Below, one piece after another: positions 52,517 through 62,075 of a DNA stretch of 64,000 nucleotides (within the stretch, counting starts at the first letter, position 1; every line of letters starts with the position of its first letter). Source of the stretch: Bacteroidota bacterium (GTDB lineage Bacteria; Bacteroidota; Bacteroidia; Bacteroidales; JAAUTT01); the NCBI GenBank assembly GCA_021779665.1, contig JAJYAG010000006.1, positions 1 through 64,000 on the forward strand, read 5' to 3'. The notes under the pieces are model-generated. The model saw only the letters and a list, made by a program, of their open reading frames with translations. It made no database searches and was not told the origin of the DNA. A program made the translations under genes and the position numbers.

Positions 52517-55156
52517 TCACTTTCGAATCATATTCAAATGATCGAACACAACCCAGCTTTCTACTTGTACCTCAATTGAGTTGGTTCCTGAACGCAGATT
52601 TGCAGGAATTCTGTCCCACACCCAGTTTCCGGGCGCTCCCGAAGGCCAGAAAACAACCTCCCCGGCATCCTCCCCATTGACCTTGATTTTACCTGTAAAA
52701 TTCTCCTGACGTTTCATGGTATACCTGAACTCAAGTATATAACTGCCTCCGGCATTAACTTCACATTGCCACTGGACGGTTTGTTTCGCATCACCTTCCC
52801 GGAACTCAATATATCCTTTTCCGGTATATCCGGAATAGGCTGACGATAAGACTCCGTTGTAATTTGCAGCATTTTCTGTTTCCAGAATTTCCCCGCCGGC
52901 TGTGGGCAACATCGAACCTATTTTAAGATCGGCACCATTAGCAGTGAGGTCATAAAGTGCGTACCTGAAAATTTCTTTCCAGTCTACAATCCCAACGCGG
53001 TTGGTCCAAAGCGGATTTTTATTCATAAACAAAGCGTTCGACGTAAAATATCGCCAGTAAAGGGCTGCCATTTTTAACTCCTTAATGCAGTTTGCATAGC
53101 TATCCGGCTGCCCTGTTTTTCTGTACAATGCAAGATGCGTGGCTGCCTCAATTTTATGTCCGTAGTATTTACCGAGATAAGCAATGGATTGAATGTCGTT
53201 TACTATCCCCGCCAATTCACCATTTTGATTGAACGAGACATTGGATAACATACCAAGAGCGCTGTCGGCTTTCATTAAAACTGAGCTGCTCAATTCCGGC
53301 GGCGTTAATCCTTTTACAGGCACACCGGTAACTTTTGACTCCACATATTCCGGAATAGAAACATAATTTGTTCCCTGGTGCGGAGGCAGGGTGATGAAAC
53401 GGTTCACATCGTGATAACCAGATGGTGTTTGCGCAGGATCGGAAGCAGATTTGCCACTTTCGATATACCATTGAAAGTCCAGCGCTCCCCAGTGAAATCC
53501 GGTTACCAGCGGGTAAATTTCCGATGCTTTTTGCCAGGCATTAAACAGGTTTACAGCATCTGCCTGAGGAAACCGGGCCTTTATTACAGCTATAAACCGG
53601 TTATCATCAAGGTCGGGATTGTACCCGAGCCGGCCCCATAACATCCACTGATACCAGTGCTTTTCGATATCCAACGACATTTCTTCAAGCGGGTACCTGC
53701 TAAGAAAATCTTTTCCCCAGACATAGTTATCAGAACCATAATAATAACCTTCCGACACATCCCTCGGTATATTTTTAATGAAATCTCTGACATAGTCCGG
53801 AGCTCCCCACCGAAAGTAAAAATTATCATCGTTGCGGAGGGTCCATAATGTTTTTAAACCATTTTTCTGAATATCATTTACAAATGCCTGGTGGAAAACC
53901 TGGTTTACTGAACTATATACATGAGCTTGGGCGTATTTGAAACTAAAAATAAAATTCATATTTTTTTGCTGAAGCAGGGGTTTGAATTTTTCGGCAATCT
54001 CCGACGATCCTGTTTGATGCTGACGGTGAATAAACGTGATCTCCCGGCCCGGTTGTTCCTTAGCCACATCGAGCACTCCCTGTCCGTAAGTTTCGAAAGC
54101 CCAGTCTTCCTTTTCGGCTGCGGTGTAACCATACATGTTTTCGCCGGTAGTTAGTCCAATGCCAGCCAGATCGGGATAAGTCAGAAACATTTGTTTAACT
54201 GATTTCCGGAAATAATCGCGTGTTACGGGATTGTCAATTTTATCGGTTATCCCGTATTTACCATCAATGCCGTAGGTAAATATGTTCCAGGTAACTACAA
54301 AGAAGCGGACATTTCGTTGTTTCCCATAATCCATCACTTTCTTCCAGAAAGCAATTTTCTCATCAATTGAAATCTTCTTTAAAACTTCGTGGCTTGATAA
54401 TATTTCGGGTGCATCAAAACCATGTCCGTTCAAACTGTAGAACTCTTTGAAACGGCCTGTTGACCGGTAAACATCGTTCAAAGCAACATCAGGATACTCC
54501 GGAACTTTCACCATGGAAGGAAAAGGATGCATACTCCACAGCGAAATAAAATTGTACCGGTACCGCGTAAGGATGTCAATGTATCTTTTCCAGAATTCGA
54601 AATCCCATACCTCGGTCATGTTTATCTGAGCAGCATCGCTCACGTCGGAGTAGCTTGGCGTGCGCATATCCAGAGGAATGTTGAACTTCACACCCCGCAT
54701 CTTCATGTATGGATTTTGGGTTACGTTCTTTATATCCTGAAGATTTCTCTGCTCCAGCAATTCTGAAACCTCAAGAATGCCATACATCAGCCCGGCTTTG
54801 TCCCTGGCCGAAACCCAGATGACAGGAGAACCGCCATCCGACACTCTTATGCAGAAACCTTCCGGCGCAAGACTGGTATCGGCAGTTAGTCGGAACTTCT
54901 TCATAACTGTGTTTACTGTTGCATCGTCCTGAGATGAAATAACAATCTGGATTTTCTGCGTCTTGCCGTTAAACTTCCCAAGAGGTAAAAACACAGGGGA
55001 GTAACCTGACTTCCGGCATGCTTTCGCGAGCTCTGAAATTGAAAAAGACACCTGCGACGTAGAATCGCTTAGGTAAACACTGATGGGTGTATTTTGCGAA
55101 AAGCCCGTAAAAGCAGTAAATAAAACAAAAATGAATAAACAGTATACCTTCTTCAT
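52517..55156 (-). CDS. exported glycosidase-like protein with C-terminal CBM
   Basis: 879 residues from the ATG at 55156, which opens a signal peptide (MKKVYCLFIFVLFTAFTGFSQ); a longer frame upstream adds an unlikely leader. The first 120 mature residues resemble the beta-alpha domain that precedes the barrel in GH20/GH67-type enzymes (VSARDKAGLMYGILEVSELLEQ). The large middle part has acidic blocks such as PDLAGIGLTTGENMYGY and FFVVTWNIFTYG that fit a TIM-barrel enzyme. The C-terminal 110 residues look like a carbohydrate-binding module of the CBM6/35 type. The next gene upstream is a paralogue. Substrate and GH family are not assigned. Confidence 0.75.
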   Translation of the reverse strand: MKKVYCLFIFVLFTAFTGFSQNTPISVYLSDSTSQVSFSISELAKACRKSGYSPVFLPLGKFNGKTQKIQIVISSQDDATVNTVMKKFRLTADTSLAPEGFCIRVSDGGSPVIWVSARDKAGLMYGILEVSELLEQRNLQDIKNVTQNPYMKMRGVKFNIPLDMRTPSYSDVSDAAQINMTEVWDFEFWKRYIDILTRYRYNFISLWSMHPFPSMVKVPEYPDVALNDVYRSTGRFKEFYSLNGHGFDAPEILSSHEVLKKISIDEKIAFWKKVMDYGKQRNVRFFVVTWNIFTYGIDGKYGITDKIDNPVTRDYFRKSVKQMFLTYPDLAGIGLTTGENMYGYTAAEKEDWAFETYGQGVLDVAKEQPGREITFIHRQHQTGSSEIAEKFKPLLQQKNMNFIFSFKYAQAHVYSSVNQVFHQAFVNDIQKNGLKTLWTLRNDDNFYFRWGAPDYVRDFIKNIPRDVSEGYYYGSDNYVWGKDFLSRYPLEEMSLDIEKHWYQWMLWGRLGYNPDLDDNRFIAVIKARFPQADAVNLFNAWQKASEIYPLVTGFHWGALDFQWYIESGKSASDPAQTPSGYHDVNRFITLPPHQGTNYVSIPEYVESKVTGVPVKGLTPPELSSSVLMKADSALGMLSNVSFNQNGELAGIVNDIQSIAYLGKYYGHKIEAATHLALYRKTGQPDSYANCIKELKMAALYWRYFTSNALFMNKNPLWTNRVGIVDWKEIFRYALYDLTANGADLKIGSMLPTAGGEILETENAANYNGVLSSAYSGYTGKGYIEFREGDAKQTVQWQCEVNAGGSYILEFRYTMKRQENFTGKIKVNGEDAGEVVFWPSGAPGNWVWDRIPANLRSGTNSIEVQVESWVVFDHLNMIRK

Positions 55157-55169
55157 GACAGTTAACAAA

Positions 55170-57251
55170 TTACTTAATTCCTTTAAGCCGGTGCAGTTCA
55201 TCATAAACCTCCTTTTTAACATTATTCCAGTGAAATGGAATATCACCGTTTCTTTCGTAATGCTGCATGGGCATGGGCTTATATATAGGAACTGTGATTT
55301 CGCAAACCTTATCCCAATGTGGAACTGCCGTTTCCAGAAAAACAACAGAGCTTTTGAGATATTCTGTCTTTTTGGTATCAAGATATTTCTGGTACTGAAC
55401 CGCCGACCGCAGCTTGTCCGCGAAATACAAGCCCAGATGTGCCCATACTTTCATATCAGAAACTTCGTACAACAAATCGGTATTTTGTCCCGGTTCAACT
55501 CTTTCAAGATCCTTAAGAGTGCTATTGCAGAATGACTCAATGGAATCGGCAAGCTCTGCAGGAGTAATCTTACCCGGAATGCTTTTTTCTCCACTTGCCA
55601 GATAATCCTTGATGCTCATATACGACGGACTCATAGGTTGCTTGTTGCACATCTGCTCCAGCGAAATCAGTTTCATGCTGTCGTTATCCATAATACTCAG
55701 CAGTCCTTCGGAATACAGGGTATTGTCCCAGGTGGCATTCCAGTACGAACCAATTATAAGAGGTATACGGCTTGCCTTTTGCTGTGCAATGAACAAAGTA
55801 TTTCCCGATCCGTGGAAGCGTTTCTCGAAGGCATTCGAAAAAACCTCATCAGGTGTTTCCGGATTGTACAAAAGCCGGCCCCACACCTTATAAAACATCC
55901 ACTGCCTTTCGAATGCATAGTGGTAGCTAGTATTGGGAAGGGAGGTAATATAATCCTTTGCAGGAATGTAACATTCCGAACCCACATAGTAACCATTCAC
56001 CCAAGGATGCCCGTTTTTTGAGATATGCTCCCGGATAAATCCGGTCTGACCCCAGCGAAGAACAAAAAAGTCTTCGTTTCTCATCATCCAGGCCAATTTA
56101 TAATTCTGAGGCGGCGGGTTCCAATAAGCATCGGTAAGCGGACCGCCATGAACTTTTACAAGATCGGTACACGAATGAGAATGCGACCAGTTGAATTTCA
56201 ATTCAATGTTAATCGGGCCATTGGTGCAGGTGAGTGTATCGAGTGTTTGCCTTGTCATACGTTCAACTACCGGATCGGTGGTTCCTCCGCTCCATTTGCC
56301 TGCCGAAAGAGGAACGCGATGGATAAATTTCACTTTCCGCGAAGCCTGCCGCATTCCCTGAATATAGTTTTCGAGTAACCATTTCTCCCTTTCTTCGGCA
56401 GTCATTCCTCCCATTCCTTCGCCTAAAGTTATTCCCAGGCCGGTCAGATCGGGGTACCTGTTTATTACTTCTTTTACAACTTCACGTGTATAGTCTTTAA
56501 CAATGGCCGAGGTGTCACCCTGATCAACAAAGTATTTTCCATCAATGCAATAAGTGGCAACATTGTGTGCTTTGGCAAACTCAGGCGATACAAATATATT
56601 CCAGTTGATGATATACGTTTCCACCCCACGTTCTTTAGCCATCCGGAAGATGGATTTCCAGAACTTCTCCCAGGTTTTCATTTCTTCATCCGAAAACCCA
56701 CATGCTTCGGGATATTTTTCGGTTTTGACCATATAGCTGAATGGATGAAGGTTCCACAGCGTAAGCTTGTTAAAACGATTTTCGGCCATCATATCCAGAA
56801 AGCTCCTCCAGAAATTGGTGTCGCGACAGGTTTCATAGTGCAACTGAAGCGCTTTGCCCCGCCGGTAAGAATCCCAGGGAAGGTTGAATTTAATGGCCCT
56901 GAATGAGAACCTTGGCGACTCTTCAATATTGCTTATCTTTTCCCCCGACTCAATCTGCTCTTTCATACTTAGTAAACCATACATTACGCCGGTTGCATCT
57001 CCGCCCGTCAGAACTACCGTGTCGTTTTCCGGTTTAATCCGGAAGGCTTCCGCCCCTAATGCTGTATCAATGGATGTGCGAATTACAAGCTTTTTATACA
57101 GCCTCCTGAATTCAGCGGAATAAGCTGTTTCATTAAGCTTGCCAATTGCATACAAAACAGGTGTTTTTGTGATTTCGTTCCTGACTTCAAGGTTATTTTG
57201 ACGGCATGAAGCCAAAAGAAGCAGCAGGATAAAGTAGATTGATCTGGTCAT
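55170..57251 (-). CDS. lipoprotein glycosidase-like paralogue of the gene at 52517
   Basis: 693 residues with a lipobox signal (ILLLLLASC), so probably surface-anchored. It shares the order of motifs with the downstream gene: GDATGVMYGLLSMKEQIESG, FRAIKFNLPWDSYRRG, NKLTLWNLHPFSYMVKTEKYPE, ETYIINWNIFVSPEF, PDLTGLGITLGEGMGG and MRNEDFFVLRWGQTGFIREH. The E in GLGITLGEG and in the paralogue's GIGLTTGEN align and are candidates for catalysis, by inference only. It lacks the C-terminal carbohydrate-binding module. Thirteen bases separate its stop from the next start, so the two are in one operon. Confidence 0.75.
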   Translation of the reverse strand: MTRSIYFILLLLLASCRQNNLEVRNEITKTPVLYAIGKLNETAYSAEFRRLYKKLVIRTSIDTALGAEAFRIKPENDTVVLTGGDATGVMYGLLSMKEQIESGEKISNIEESPRFSFRAIKFNLPWDSYRRGKALQLHYETCRDTNFWRSFLDMMAENRFNKLTLWNLHPFSYMVKTEKYPEACGFSDEEMKTWEKFWKSIFRMAKERGVETYIINWNIFVSPEFAKAHNVATYCIDGKYFVDQGDTSAIVKDYTREVVKEVINRYPDLTGLGITLGEGMGGMTAEEREKWLLENYIQGMRQASRKVKFIHRVPLSAGKWSGGTTDPVVERMTRQTLDTLTCTNGPINIELKFNWSHSHSCTDLVKVHGGPLTDAYWNPPPQNYKLAWMMRNEDFFVLRWGQTGFIREHISKNGHPWVNGYYVGSECYIPAKDYITSLPNTSYHYAFERQWMFYKVWGRLLYNPETPDEVFSNAFEKRFHGSGNTLFIAQQKASRIPLIIGSYWNATWDNTLYSEGLLSIMDNDSMKLISLEQMCNKQPMSPSYMSIKDYLASGEKSIPGKITPAELADSIESFCNSTLKDLERVEPGQNTDLLYEVSDMKVWAHLGLYFADKLRSAVQYQKYLDTKKTEYLKSSVVFLETAVPHWDKVCEITVPIYKPMPMQHYERNGDIPFHWNNVKKEVYDELHRLKGIK

Positions 57252-57478
57252 AGTTGTAAAAAGTTAACCAAATTTAATGATATATAACAAATCCTCTTGT
57301 GACTGACGATTTATTTCATCTTCTGCTGCGAATTGCTGACGCCAAAATAACCGGTTTGACAGCTTAGCCTTGTAAAACAGGCAAAGGTTGATACTGAAAA
57401 ATATTGTCGGTTATGATTTTGGATCAAATGGCGCTGTTCATATCCAATATATGCGATTACATTCCTCCATATCCCAAA

Positions 57479-60415
57479 TCACTCCACCCTTGGATCCGCC
57501 TTATATGGCAACCTTGCCAATTTCTGTATTTCAACACTTGGGTAATCGAATTCCTGCACTACTTTTCCTTCCATCAGGTAAACGCCGCCGCCGGTAAATG
57601 GGTATTTTTTCAGTGAGTCGGGGAAGTGAACGGTATCGTAAAACTCGCCGTGTATATCGAGAAAGCAGCCGAAGTGCATAATTTCACGTTTCACTGTCGA
57701 AACATATTTTACGGTGACATACTCACCCACCATGCGCACTTTCTGACCTACTTTCGAGAGCAGGTCACGGGCAATGGTATCGCCGCGATAACTGGTCTGC
57801 AGCATATCAAAACGGCTCAGGGTTACCGGAAAACCGATGAGTTCCATTTCGTCGTAAGCATCTTCGAGGGAGCTGGTGCGCAACGGCGGGAGCGTTAGTT
57901 CCTTTCGGTCTTCTTTAAACAGGGGTTTCGACCGAGGCTCGGGAGTAGCTTTATTACGGAGCAACTGCGCCCACATGAGCTCCTTTTTTGTTTTGCCGGT
58001 AAACCGGAAAGCTCCTGTTTTTATAAGCGCCCGCATTTGTTCCAGGCCAACAGGTACGCGATCCATAAAATCAAAAAGATCTTTAAACGATCCGTTCCGC
58101 TCCCGTTCTTCGACAATTTGCCGGATCACCTTTTCTTCCAGATTTTTGACATGCACCCAGCCCAGGTAAATCTCGTCGCCGTAAATGTTGGTAGAGATAT
58201 CGCTTTTGTTGATGTCGGGCAGGTTGATTTTCGCGCCGTGCCTTTTGGCTTCGTTCACATACACCCAGGTACGGTAAAAACCGCCGAAGTTGTTGATCAC
58301 CGCAACATGAAACTCGTGCGGGAAATTGGTCTTCAGGTACAGGCTCTGGTAGCTTTCCACAGCATAGCTGGCCGAATGGGCTTTGCAAAATGCATAACCG
58401 GCAAACGACGACATCTGCCGCCATACTTCGTTGGTAAGTGAATCGCTGTAGCCGCGTTCTTTGCAGTTTGTAAAGAATGTTTTGGTAATCCGGTCGAACT
58501 CCTGCCGCGACCTGTACTTGCCCGACATGGCCCGGCGCAGCACATCGGCGCTGGAAAGCGAAAGTCCGGCGAAGTGATGCGCTATCTTGATCACATCTTC
58601 CTGGTACACCATTACGCCGTAAGTTTCTTTCAGCTGTTCCTCGAAAATGGGATGCAGGTATTTTACATTGCTTTGGTCGTGAAAGCGTTTGATGTACTCG
58701 CGCATCATGCCCGACTGCGAAACTCCCGGCCGGATGATAGAACTGGCAGCCACCAGGCTCAGGTAATTGTTGCACCGCAGCTTTTTCAACAACCCACGCA
58801 TAGCTGGACTTTCAATATAAAAACAACCAATAGCCTCGCCATGATAGAGCCGTTTGTTAATGTCGGCATCCTGCTTGAATTTGTTTACCTGGTGAATATC
58901 GATATCTACTCCCTGGTTTTTCTTTACAATCTCGGTACATTCTTTAATGTGCCCCAGCCCACGCTGACTCAGAATGTCAAGTTTTTCAAAACCAATGGTT
59001 TCTGCGGCGTACATATCCCACTGCGTAGTGGGCAATCCTTTGGGAGGAAGATCAAGCGCAGTGTAATAATAGATGGGACGCTCTGAAATTAGCACCCCGC
59101 CGGCATGGATACTGCGATGGTGCGGAAATTCGTTCAGCGTTTTTACATAACCCAGGATTTTGTCGGTTAATTCATTTTTGAGCAAAGTGTTTCCGGGATT
59201 TTCGACCAAAGCATCAATATCGTTTTTAGGAAGTCCATACACTTTACCCAGCTCGCGGATGATAGAGCTTTCTCCAAAAGTGTTGGTAGCGCCCAGCAGG
59301 GCAGTATGTGCTTTCCCGTATCGCTGAAAAATATATGCGTGCACCATGTCGCGGTCTTTCCACGAAAAATCGATGTCAAAGTCGGGCGGTGAGGTGCGTT
59401 CGGGGTTGATAAACCGTTCGAAATAGAGATTCAGTTCAATGGGGTCAATGTCGGTAATTTTAAGGCAATAGGCTACCACGCTGTTGCCGCCGCTACCGCG
59501 GCCTACATGGTATACTCCTTTAGACATGGTATGGCGGATAATGTCCCAGGCGATGAGGAAATAAGCGCAAAATCCCAGGTCGTCAATTACTTTCAGCTCT
59601 TTTAGAATGGTTTCCTTTGCCTTCACATTTGAGTTTCCGTACCTGTACCGCATGCCTTCCATAGCAAGCTTTTCGAGCAGAATTTTGTCGTCGTACTTGT
59701 TTCCGGTAAAAATCTGTTTATTCTTTGATTCTTTAAAAACGAATTCGAAGCTGCACATTTCGAGCAACTTTTCAGCGTTTTTCAGAAGTTCGGGACAGTT
59801 TCCATAAAGTAACTTCTGGTAGCGTGGCGACCGGAAATATTCTTCCTGATGGGCCATCTGTTCCGGGGTAAGCATGGTAAGGAGCGTGTTGTGATCCACC
59901 GCCCGCAGATGTTTATGCAACTCGTAATCTTCGGGATTGGCAAAACTTACCTGGCAAAAAGCTACCAGTTTGTTCATCCACTGGTGGTGCCGCACCCTGG
60001 CGCGGTTAATCTCCTGCGGACGAACGGCTATAAATTCATTTTCGCGGAGTTCCTCGGGAGCTTTGGTACCCAGCGGATAAATCACAAAAACATGCGCAAA
60101 CTTCGGCGCTTCTTTGGGCAAGGGCTGCTCACTCAGATTACAGTGGCTCAGCAGTTCGTTTATCTCGCGAAAGCCTTCGTTGTTCCGTGCCAGGCAGGTA
60201 TAGAGCCATGTGTCGTTGTCGCGGCATTCCACACCACAAACGGGATTAATACATTTTTCGCGGCACAACTTGACAAAATCCAGGCAAGCCGTGGTATTAT
60301 TGATGTCGGTAATTGCCAGCGACGAGATGCCATATTCCAGTGCCTTTTCAACTATTTGATCAGACCGCATCGTTCCAAAAAGCAAACTATAATATGTATG
60401 GCAGGAGTAAATCAT
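57479..60415 (-). CDS. DNA polymerase III alpha subunit-like (short DnaE)
   Basis: 978 residues; replicative DnaE is near 1,160 and mutagenic DnaE2 near 1,050. The N-terminal PHP domain begins MIYSCHTYYSLLFG and has TDINN where typical DnaE reads TDHGN. The polymerase palm has PDFDIDF (D345, D347, D349), VGRGSGGNSVVAYCL, and FPHHRSIHAGGVL, and finger/thumb motifs with FAGYAFCKAHSASYA. It starts 3 bases after dinB and is GC-rich. The context favours a role in translesion synthesis along with DinB rather than genome replication, but that is inference. Confidence 0.87.
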   Translation of the reverse strand: MIYSCHTYYSLLFGTMRSDQIVEKALEYGISSLAITDINNTTACLDFVKLCREKCINPVCGVECRDNDTWLYTCLARNNEGFREINELLSHCNLSEQPLPKEAPKFAHVFVIYPLGTKAPEELRENEFIAVRPQEINRARVRHHQWMNKLVAFCQVSFANPEDYELHKHLRAVDHNTLLTMLTPEQMAHQEEYFRSPRYQKLLYGNCPELLKNAEKLLEMCSFEFVFKESKNKQIFTGNKYDDKILLEKLAMEGMRYRYGNSNVKAKETILKELKVIDDLGFCAYFLIAWDIIRHTMSKGVYHVGRGSGGNSVVAYCLKITDIDPIELNLYFERFINPERTSPPDFDIDFSWKDRDMVHAYIFQRYGKAHTALLGATNTFGESSIIRELGKVYGLPKNDIDALVENPGNTLLKNELTDKILGYVKTLNEFPHHRSIHAGGVLISERPIYYYTALDLPPKGLPTTQWDMYAAETIGFEKLDILSQRGLGHIKECTEIVKKNQGVDIDIHQVNKFKQDADINKRLYHGEAIGCFYIESPAMRGLLKKLRCNNYLSLVAASSIIRPGVSQSGMMREYIKRFHDQSNVKYLHPIFEEQLKETYGVMVYQEDVIKIAHHFAGLSLSSADVLRRAMSGKYRSRQEFDRITKTFFTNCKERGYSDSLTNEVWRQMSSFAGYAFCKAHSASYAVESYQSLYLKTNFPHEFHVAVINNFGGFYRTWVYVNEAKRHGAKINLPDINKSDISTNIYGDEIYLGWVHVKNLEEKVIRQIVEERERNGSFKDLFDFMDRVPVGLEQMRALIKTGAFRFTGKTKKELMWAQLLRNKATPEPRSKPLFKEDRKELTLPPLRTSSLEDAYDEMELIGFPVTLSRFDMLQTSYRGDTIARDLLSKVGQKVRMVGEYVTVKYVSTVKREIMHFGCFLDIHGEFYDTVHFPDSLKKYPFTGGGVYLMEGKVVQEFDYPSVEIQKLARLPYKADPRVE

Positions 60416-60418
60416 GGG

Positions 60419-61669
60419 TCAGACTTTAAAATACAGCGGTGCGCTCAGGTCGATATCTTCTCCCTCACCTTTCTTTTTTGCTTCTTCCTCCCTTTTCTTT
60501 TGTTGGGCCGGAAGATCTTCCATGTGCGTAACCCGGCAAATACAATGTTTGCCGTATCGCTTTTTGATGCGGTCGAGCGAAAGGTAGAGGTTCACTTTTT
60601 CGGGCGTATCTTCGAAGAGGTTCAATTGTTGCGTTCCATGCACCAGATGGCTTAACCGCACACCAATAAGCCGCAGCATCATCCTCCGGTTGTAAAGCTT
60701 TTTGAACAGATCTTTTACCACTTCGAGGATGGTGTGGTCGAACGATGTGTACGGAATACGCCGCTGCAGGGTATGCGTGTCGAAATTGGCATAGCGTATT
60801 TTCATCGTAACGCACGATGTAAGTTTCTGGTCGGCACGCAGGTCGAAACACAGGTCGCTCACCATTTTTACAAGCAGGCGGTTGAACATTTCTATGTCCA
60901 TGGTATCCTGGTTGAAAGTACGTTCGGTGCTCATCGATTTTTGTTCCCAGTAGGGCTGAACAGGAGCGTTGTCGATACCGTTGGCCCGGCGCCATATCTC
61001 AATGCCGTTCTCGCCCAGCAGCTTCATCATCAGCTCCATGGGTACTTCGCGGAGGGTGGCGATGCGGTCGATACCCATATCTTTCAATATGGTAAAGGTT
61101 TTATCGCCCACCATGGGTATTTTCCTGATTGACAAAGGTGCCAGAAACGGCGATACTCCCTGCTGGTCGATAAACAGTTCGCCATTGGGCTTTGCTTCGC
61201 CGGTAGCAATCTTCGACACGGTTTTGTTTACCGACAGTCCGAACGAGATAGGTAACCCCGTCTCTTTTATGATTTTATGCCGCAGCTCCTGCGACCATTT
61301 CTGACATCCAAAGAAGCGGTCCATGCCGGTAATGTCGAGGTAATGCTCGTCGATGGATGTTTTCTCGTAAACAGGCGCTTTCTCGGCGATAATCTGGGTG
61401 ACCATGTTCGAGTACCGGCTGTACTGCTCCATGTCGCCGCGTATAACAATGGCATCGGGGCAGAGCATCAGCGCCATTCTCATAGGCATGGCCGAGTGTA
61501 CGCCGTAACGCCGCGTTTCGTAGCTGCAACTGGCCACTACGCCACGGCCCGATGTTCCTCCAATAATTACAGGTTTGCCAATCAGCTTGCTATTTCCAAG
61601 CCGTTCCACGGATACAAAAAAAGTATCCATGTCCAGGTGCACAATATTTCGTTTTATAACAGTTTCCAT
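60419..61669 (-). CDS. dinB: Y-family DNA polymerase (DinB/Pol IV-like)
   Basis: 416 residues. The active site is intact: D13 in VHLDMDTFFVSVE with steric gate F18, and D107/E108 in SIDEHYLDITG. Little-finger sequence is followed by a clamp-binding motif QLNLF (348-352), then about 60 residues of tail rich in Lys and Glu. It inserts nucleotides opposite damaged templates. ImuB proteins, the usual partners of DnaE2, have lost these acidic residues, so this protein is an active polymerase and not an ImuB. The gene is preceded by a strong Shine-Dalgarno and followed after 3 bases by dnaE. Confidence 0.92.
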   Translation of the reverse strand: METVIKRNIVHLDMDTFFVSVERLGNSKLIGKPVIIGGTSGRGVVASCSYETRRYGVHSAMPMRMALMLCPDAIVIRGDMEQYSRYSNMVTQIIAEKAPVYEKTSIDEHYLDITGMDRFFGCQKWSQELRHKIIKETGLPISFGLSVNKTVSKIATGEAKPNGELFIDQQGVSPFLAPLSIRKIPMVGDKTFTILKDMGIDRIATLREVPMELMMKLLGENGIEIWRRANGIDNAPVQPYWEQKSMSTERTFNQDTMDIEMFNRLLVKMVSDLCFDLRADQKLTSCVTMKIRYANFDTHTLQRRIPYTSFDHTILEVVKDLFKKLYNRRMMLRLIGVRLSHLVHGTQQLNLFEDTPEKVNLYLSLDRIKKRYGKHCICRVTHMEDLPAQQKKREEEAKKKGEGEDIDLSAPLYFKV

Positions 61670-61675
61670 AGCCTT

Positions 61676-61682
61676 CCCTCCT
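61676..61682 (-). promoter_or_regulatory. strong Shine-Dalgarno of dinB
   Basis: AGGAGGG on the minus strand lies 6 bases before the dinB ATG. Bacteroidota rarely use such a site, and it is the only one of this strength I noticed in the window. It fixes the start codon at 61669. Confidence 0.75.
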
Positions 61683-61853
61683 AATCATACTCGCTGCTTC
61701 ATAGAAAATGTTTAATTTTTAATCAATTTTAATGTTGATAATTTAAGCATTATTTCCTTCAGACACCAAATTCCGGAAAGAAAATTCTGCTAAGAATCCA
61801 TGGCATTAATGGTAAAGACTGGATTTTTGGACGTTAACTCTAATAAAGAAAGT

Positions 61854-62016
61854 TACAGGGAGAACCACGGAGGTTGCAAAGAGAACCACAGAGAAATATG
61901 GGAAGAAGACAAAGAGAAAGAGAATTGATTCCACTGAATCTTTTAGCAAAGTGCTTGTAATTCGTATGGCTGTTGGCTCTTATATTTCTCTGTGTCTCCT
62001 CTGTGGTCCTCTGTGT
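61854..62016. repeat. imperfect inverted repeat element between dinB and porP
   Basis: The left arm (61854-61899) reads GAACCACGGAGG...GAGAACCACAGAGAAATAT, and the right arm (61982-62016) reads ATATTTCTCTGTGTCTCCTC followed by TGTGGTCCTCTGTGT, its imperfect reverse complement. The 82-base interior has no gene. Elements built of CCACAGAG words are a frequent intergenic repeat in this phylum; translations of it produce spurious reading frames. Together with the remainder of 61670-62075 it fills a 406-base gene-free gap that also holds the dinB promoter. Confidence 0.65.
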
Positions 62017-62075
62017 AATAAAAAAAGCTACACGGAGAAAATACAATAATTTATTAATGGTAAGTCACCTTGCCC

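Noticed and set aside
60419-61669. reading dinB as an ImuB
   Set aside because: Catalytic D13, D107 and E108 are present; ImuB lacks them.
61840-62046. minus-strand open frame of 68 codons in the gap between dinB and porP
   Set aside because: It is a translation of the CCACAGAG inverted repeat, with low-complexity composition and no start context.
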